Positions 60,240-64,000 of a stretch of 64,000 nt of DNA are shown here, in pieces. Below the pieces are notes generated by a model. It did not search any database. It was not told the DNA's origin and was given only the letters and a program-made list of their open reading frames with translations. Source of the stretch: Amorphophallus konjac (lineage: Eukaryota; Streptophyta; Magnoliopsida; Alismatales; Araceae). Numbering within the stretch: the stretch's first letter is position 1; the number at the start of each line of letters is the position of its first letter. The stretch is taken from assembly GCA_022559845.1 (NCBI GenBank), contig CM040118.1:263957519-264021518 (forward strand), given 5' to 3'. The translations under genes and the position numbers were made by a program.

Positions 60240-60252
60240 AGCTATGTATACC
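60240..60252 (-). promoter_or_regulatory. Probable TATA box of third Sirevirus LTR
   Basis: The minus strand reads TTGGTATACATAGC, a weak TATA match, but in the correct place downstream of the U3 array. Confidence 0.4.
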
Positions 60253-60423
60253 AAGGGGATTGAACCCCCAAAGGACTTAAAAGCCCTTCCAAAACCCCCT
60301 TCATACCACATACAAAGTGTAAAGGATGCCCTAAGCCCATTGGGGTAAATAAGCAAGCTAAATGGATCCTCCATTACAGGGTTCGAAACAGATCCAGAAA
60401 TCCCGTTCGAACGTTCAGAAAAA

Positions 60424-60816
60424 GTGTCGACTCATGGAGTCGACTATTTTTCGTGAATGTTCTGCCAGAACATATATAAAAACAAAACCGTGAAACAAGT
60501 GTCGACCTATGGGGTCGACACTTTTTATCAAGTGTTCTGGCCTGTGAAAAATTATAACATTCGTGATAAAAAGTGTCGACTTCTGAGGTCGACACTTTTT
60601 CACGGAGGTTCTGATTTCACAGTTTTTGAAGAACTTACCTGAAAGTGTCGACTTACGAAGTTGACACTTTTTCCCGTAAGTTCTGCCTTAGTAAAACAGC
60701 AGAACCCTGGTGAAAGTGTCGACTCCATGGGTCGACACTTTCTGCCAGCGCTCTTACATGCAACGCAAGGCAGAAGTTGTGGTAATAAGTGTCGACTCCA
60801 TAGGTCGACACTTTTA
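60424..60816 (-). repeat. U3 array of six GTGTCGAC-N-GTCGACAC palindromes
   Basis: Units start at 60424, 60499, 60573, 60645, 60716 and 60789, so spacing is 71-75 bp. Each has GTGTCGAC, a short variable middle, and GTCGACAC, flanked by AAA and TTTTT. Spacer sequences are not conserved. Confidence 0.92.
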
Positions 60817-61377
60817 CTGACAACAGTAAAACATCAATAAAATCATTTGAAAGCTCCACAATTGATAAACATGTATCAAGTTTAAACAAAGCAGTTCATA
60901 AAACTTAGAAATACATGCCAAACCATGATTTCCACTAAGATCAGTCCATTCACACTAAGATCCAATTAGAACAAGCATTCTCACCATTTGGCATTCAAGC
61001 TTTGAGTGAAGTCTCACAATAAACCTATATATTCCAGATTTGAACCTTTGCACTTTCATCTACTTTGTGAACAACCTATGAATATGTTCTTACCATTATT
61101 TCCAATATTTGAAACTTAAATCCACATTGAACCTGCACAATACAGATTCCCATTAAATTCAATCTCAACCCAAGCAATGAACTTCTCAAATTAATCCATA
61201 TGAATTAGATTGAGCAATGCATCCATTCATTTTCAAGTTATGCCAATTCATTCTTTTAGAATCTGAAATTCATCAACCTCCTCATTCATCAAATATGTAT
61301 ATCAATGTAGATCACATAGAAAGAGAACTCATAACTTTTTCATTCAGGATCTTCGTCAAAACATTCCGGGGCACAAC

Positions 61378-61395
61378 AATCTCCCCCTTTTTGAT
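61378..61395 (-). promoter_or_regulatory. Polypurine tract of third Sirevirus
   Basis: The minus strand reads CAAAAAGGGGGAGATTGT directly before the LTR. Confidence 0.88.
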
Positions 61396-63078
61396 GAAGA
61401 TAAAACCATCGAAAAAACTATACTATTTGCATGAAGGATGACATTTTTTGAACCAAAAACAACCATTTTCTCATGCACGCCAGATGCATGACTTCCATTC
61501 AGAAATTGCATGACTTGCTGAATCAACATGTAAAAATCAACATGCAACCATTCAAGCATTTAACTCTCAAGCGTTAAATCACCTTTTTTGCCAAAAGCAC
61601 AATCAATTAAGAGCACAAGCAAAATCATGAATCTTCATGCCAATGCAAGCTGAAATTATTTCTCCCCCTTTTTGTCAGAGTCAAATAGGGGATTATTAAA
61701 ACTGTAAGAGGTTGAAAGTAAAGCCCCAATATGCTCAATCAACTCAATGAGATGCATATGAAATGCAAAAAAAAAAGAGCAGTCAAGCATATATGCATTC
61801 ACTATTCTATAAGATAGCAAACATGTTCTGTATGAACGGGTTAAGGAATATGCAATAGACCGAGAACATGAGTTTCATGTGCAATAGTAAAAGGGTAGTG
61901 CTTACAAGAAGTGGTACTGCAAGACTCATGAAATATGACTAATTCAAGGTGTACATTCATACAATCACTCCCTAGATTAATATGTGAAGTATGAGCAATG
62001 AAATCTAGACAATATGGATTTTTAGATTTTCTAAAGAACACAAGTAGGAACTTTTCCTTCCTACACTTTCATACAACGTGCTCAACTTTTGGTAGCTTCG
62101 CACAACCCCAAAATTATTTTTATTTTTAACTGACAAGCTGACTAACCTTTTGACACGGGTCATGCCCTTTGTTTTAGGGACACTTCCCGGTTACTCGGTA
62201 TCGTCACTTATGATTATGTGGATAGGACACTTTTCAATGCGAGTTTCCTCCTTTATTTCAGGGGGGATTCCCGATTTACTTGATGTCTAATCACACTTAT
62301 TGAATATTTTTGATGGCGCTGACAGCTTTTTCCTCACAAGTCACGTGATTTCCATGTAGAGGCTCCAGAGTCCTAAAATGTGTTAAGTGGAATAAGTGAA
62401 ATCCTTATTAGTTAGAATCATTAACTCACATGTGCAAATTGTGTGAGAGATTGCATAGAATGTAAGAGATGAATTAGCCTATTCATGGTAATGTCTCCCC
62501 CTAAGTGTATGCACTGTTATAGCAAAAACCTCCCCCTTAATATGTACCATGTTAAAACATGTCCTAGTCAAAGTATTTTATTTAGCAAGGGCGTAAGGTC
62601 TTAGAACATATCAATTGAAAGGTGTGTAGTTTATATACACTCAAGCATTTCAAAATGATGTTTTAAAGCAATTTGATTGTCGGTACGTGGCGGAGTACTT
62701 AGGTCCGAAGACCACACTCACGCATAATGAAAGCTTCTAGATGGACTTAATCCACCTTTCCACTGACAAAATTTGATATACCGGTAAATCATGGCATTCA
62801 CGCACACATAGATAAAGTATATGCACTTATGTACATGCGGATGCGAAAGGATAAAAGCATGTTTGGATATCAATTTGTTATTTCTTGGAATATGCACAAA
62901 AGGCAAAGTTTGGAAAGTAAAGGCAATGAAAGTTGTTTATGTGCAAAAGATAAAGTAGTATGAACACTTTTTTATGAAAAAGGATGAAAAGAGTGTATGT
63001 ACAATTCAGCTCAACAGATCTAAGTATCTAACATGCACACTCCTAATTCTCTCCTCAGAAAACAAAATTGTTCAGAAT
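61396..63078 (-). other. Non-coding 3' tail of third Sirevirus
   Basis: No envelope-like or other frame is supported. PPT-like tracts recur near 61660, 62495 and 62528. The block GGCGGAGTACTTAGGTC at 62689 and CTCCCCCTAAGTGTATGCA at 62495 match the second Sirevirus at 17353 and 17143 with similar spacing (about 195-210 bp). Confidence 0.75.
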
Positions 63079-64000
63079 TCAAAGGTTTTGTGAATATGTC
63101 AGCAAGTTGGTGTTTGTATCAACAAAAACAAGTTCAAAATCACCTTTATTTATATGATATCGTATAAAGTGATGTCTAACTTCTATGTGCTTAGTGCGGG
63201 AATGTTGGACAGGATTTTTGGACAAGTTAATTGCAGAAGTATTGTCGCACATTATGGGAGAATTTTTCAAACAAAAACCAAAATTCAGCAATTGATGTTG
63301 GATCCAAAGCACTTGAGCCGCACAACTACCGGCAGCCACGTACTCGGCTTCGGCAGTTGATAAAGCCACACAATGATGTTTCTTTGAGGCCCATGAAACC
63401 ATGCAGCCCCCAAGAAACTGATAGTGATCGCTTGTGCTTTTTCGATCCATTTTACAACCAGCATAATCAGAGTCAGTGAAAGCATGTAAATCAAATGAAT
63501 TATTTCTAGGATACCACAAACCAAGGTCAAGAGTACCATTCAAATACCTGAAGATCCTTTTAACAGCCGCTAAATGGGAGTCCCTAGGACAAGATTGTTA
63601 TCTTGCACAGAGACAAACACTAAAGTGTATGTCAGGCCTACTAGCAGTCAGGTAAAGTAAGGATCCTATCATACCCCTGAAGAGTTTTTGATCGATTTTG
63701 TTACCTTTTTCTTCTTCCATTTTCTGTGAGGTGGACATCGGTGTTGCATAGGGCTTGGCAGTCTCAAGTTGGAATTTCCTCATAATTTCTTGTGTGTACT
63801 TCTGGTTGATAAAAATGACGTCGTCCATTTGTTTTATTTCCAATCCCGAGAAGAAGTTGAGCTCTCCCATCAAGCTCATCTCGAACTCCCCCTGCATGAG
63901 TTGGGCAAATTTATCATTCATTTTTGAATTGGAGGCACCAAAAATAATATCATCTACATAAACTTGAACGATTAATGAATGATCATCATAAGTTTTTGTA
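63079..64000 (-). pseudogene. Sirevirus pol end: RT and RNase H (partial)
   Basis: On the minus strand it enters from the right edge with the RT catalytic motif YVDDIIFGAS (near 63950). It continues through LMGELNFFSGLEIKQ, GSLLYLTASRPDI, then RNase H with DSDYAGCKMDRKSTS, STAEAEYVAAGSCAAQ and SRTKHIEVRHHFIR. A stop interrupts at 63598-63600, and a frameshift near 63118 spoils the usual copia C-terminus. It copies element RNA into DNA in an intact element. The PPT and LTR lie 1.7 kb downstream, a gap normal for Sireviruses. Family assignment is secure. Confidence 0.95.

Larger units (their letters stand above)
59378..61376 (-). mobile_element. 3' LTR of third Sirevirus
   Basis: 1,999 bp. On the minus strand it starts TGTGCCCCGG right after the PPT and ends GGGCCAACA, with the U5 signature AATTCACCCCCCTCTC near the end. 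It carries the U3 array (60424-60815), a probable TATA near 60243 and the GAACCACCTAAAAA block. Confidence 0.88.

Noticed and set aside
60424..60816. CRISPR-like array of palindromic repeats with regular spacing
   Set aside because: The repeats are 26-30 bp palindromes in the U3 of a plant Sirevirus LTR with no cas genes; similar arrays occur in the other Sirevirus LTRs.

Overview
This window looks like intergenic heterochromatin from a large, repeat-rich flowering-plant genome. I found no convincing host protein-coding gene, rRNA, tRNA or CRISPR array. Almost everything recognisable is LTR retrotransposon: Ty3/gypsy chromoviruses (Tekay/Del-like, plus another chromodomain lineage at the left edge) and Ty1/copia Sireviruses (SIRE/Maximus-like). 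There are also two LINE scraps, several tandem arrays and long stretches of unclassified decayed DNA. The plant assignment rests on iMet-type primer-binding sites, Sirevirus polypurine tracts and coiled-coil Gags, chromodomain integrases and 3-4 kb LTRs. The species cannot be told from the sequence.

Layout, left to right. 1-2860: 3' half of a chromovirus (RNase H, integrase, chromodomain) with its 3' LTR, sitting in a Tekay-like LTR (2861-7071). That LTR lies against a minus-strand Sirevirus gag (7072-8660) with its PBS and a stub of 5' LTR (8745-8895). 8896-12269: a candidate minus-strand gypsy-type LTR. 12447-21733: a second minus-strand Sirevirus with 3' LTR, long non-coding tail and a Gag with five zinc knuckles but no recognisable pol; an unclassified 1.8-kb block interrupts it. 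21790-23730: a plus-strand gypsy remnant in which a deletion joins gag to RNase H. 24225-25738: a Sirevirus LTR with a long (TG)n tract.

26165-41072: a 2.0-kb Sirevirus solo LTR split by a complete 12.9-kb minus-strand Tekay/Del element (27628-40537). The Tekay element has 4.1-kb LTRs, PBS, PPT and a damaged gag-pol. 41073-44762: LINE endonuclease and RNase H scraps in sequence that resembles plant mitochondrial intergenic DNA, though this is unproven. 44763-51759: a non-coding element with LTRs, PBS and PPT but no gag or pol (LARD-like), its left LTR truncated. 51760-57350: an 83/87-bp tandem array split by a 3.75-kb solo LTR with a perfect CAGCG target-site duplication. 57351-59377: promoter-like sequence and a 64-bp tandem array. 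59378-64000: 3' LTR, non-coding tail and RT/RNase H end of a third minus-strand Sirevirus, running off the window.

The most interesting theme is structural. Several unrelated LTRs carry arrays of short inverted repeats whose arms pair within each copy but differ between copies or families. Seven gypsy LTR copies also share one hairpin followed by an AACATTTTCAGG-like word, 345-430 bp before the LTR end. These signals are not explained by coding capacity and are the best candidates for undescribed RNA or chromatin function here.
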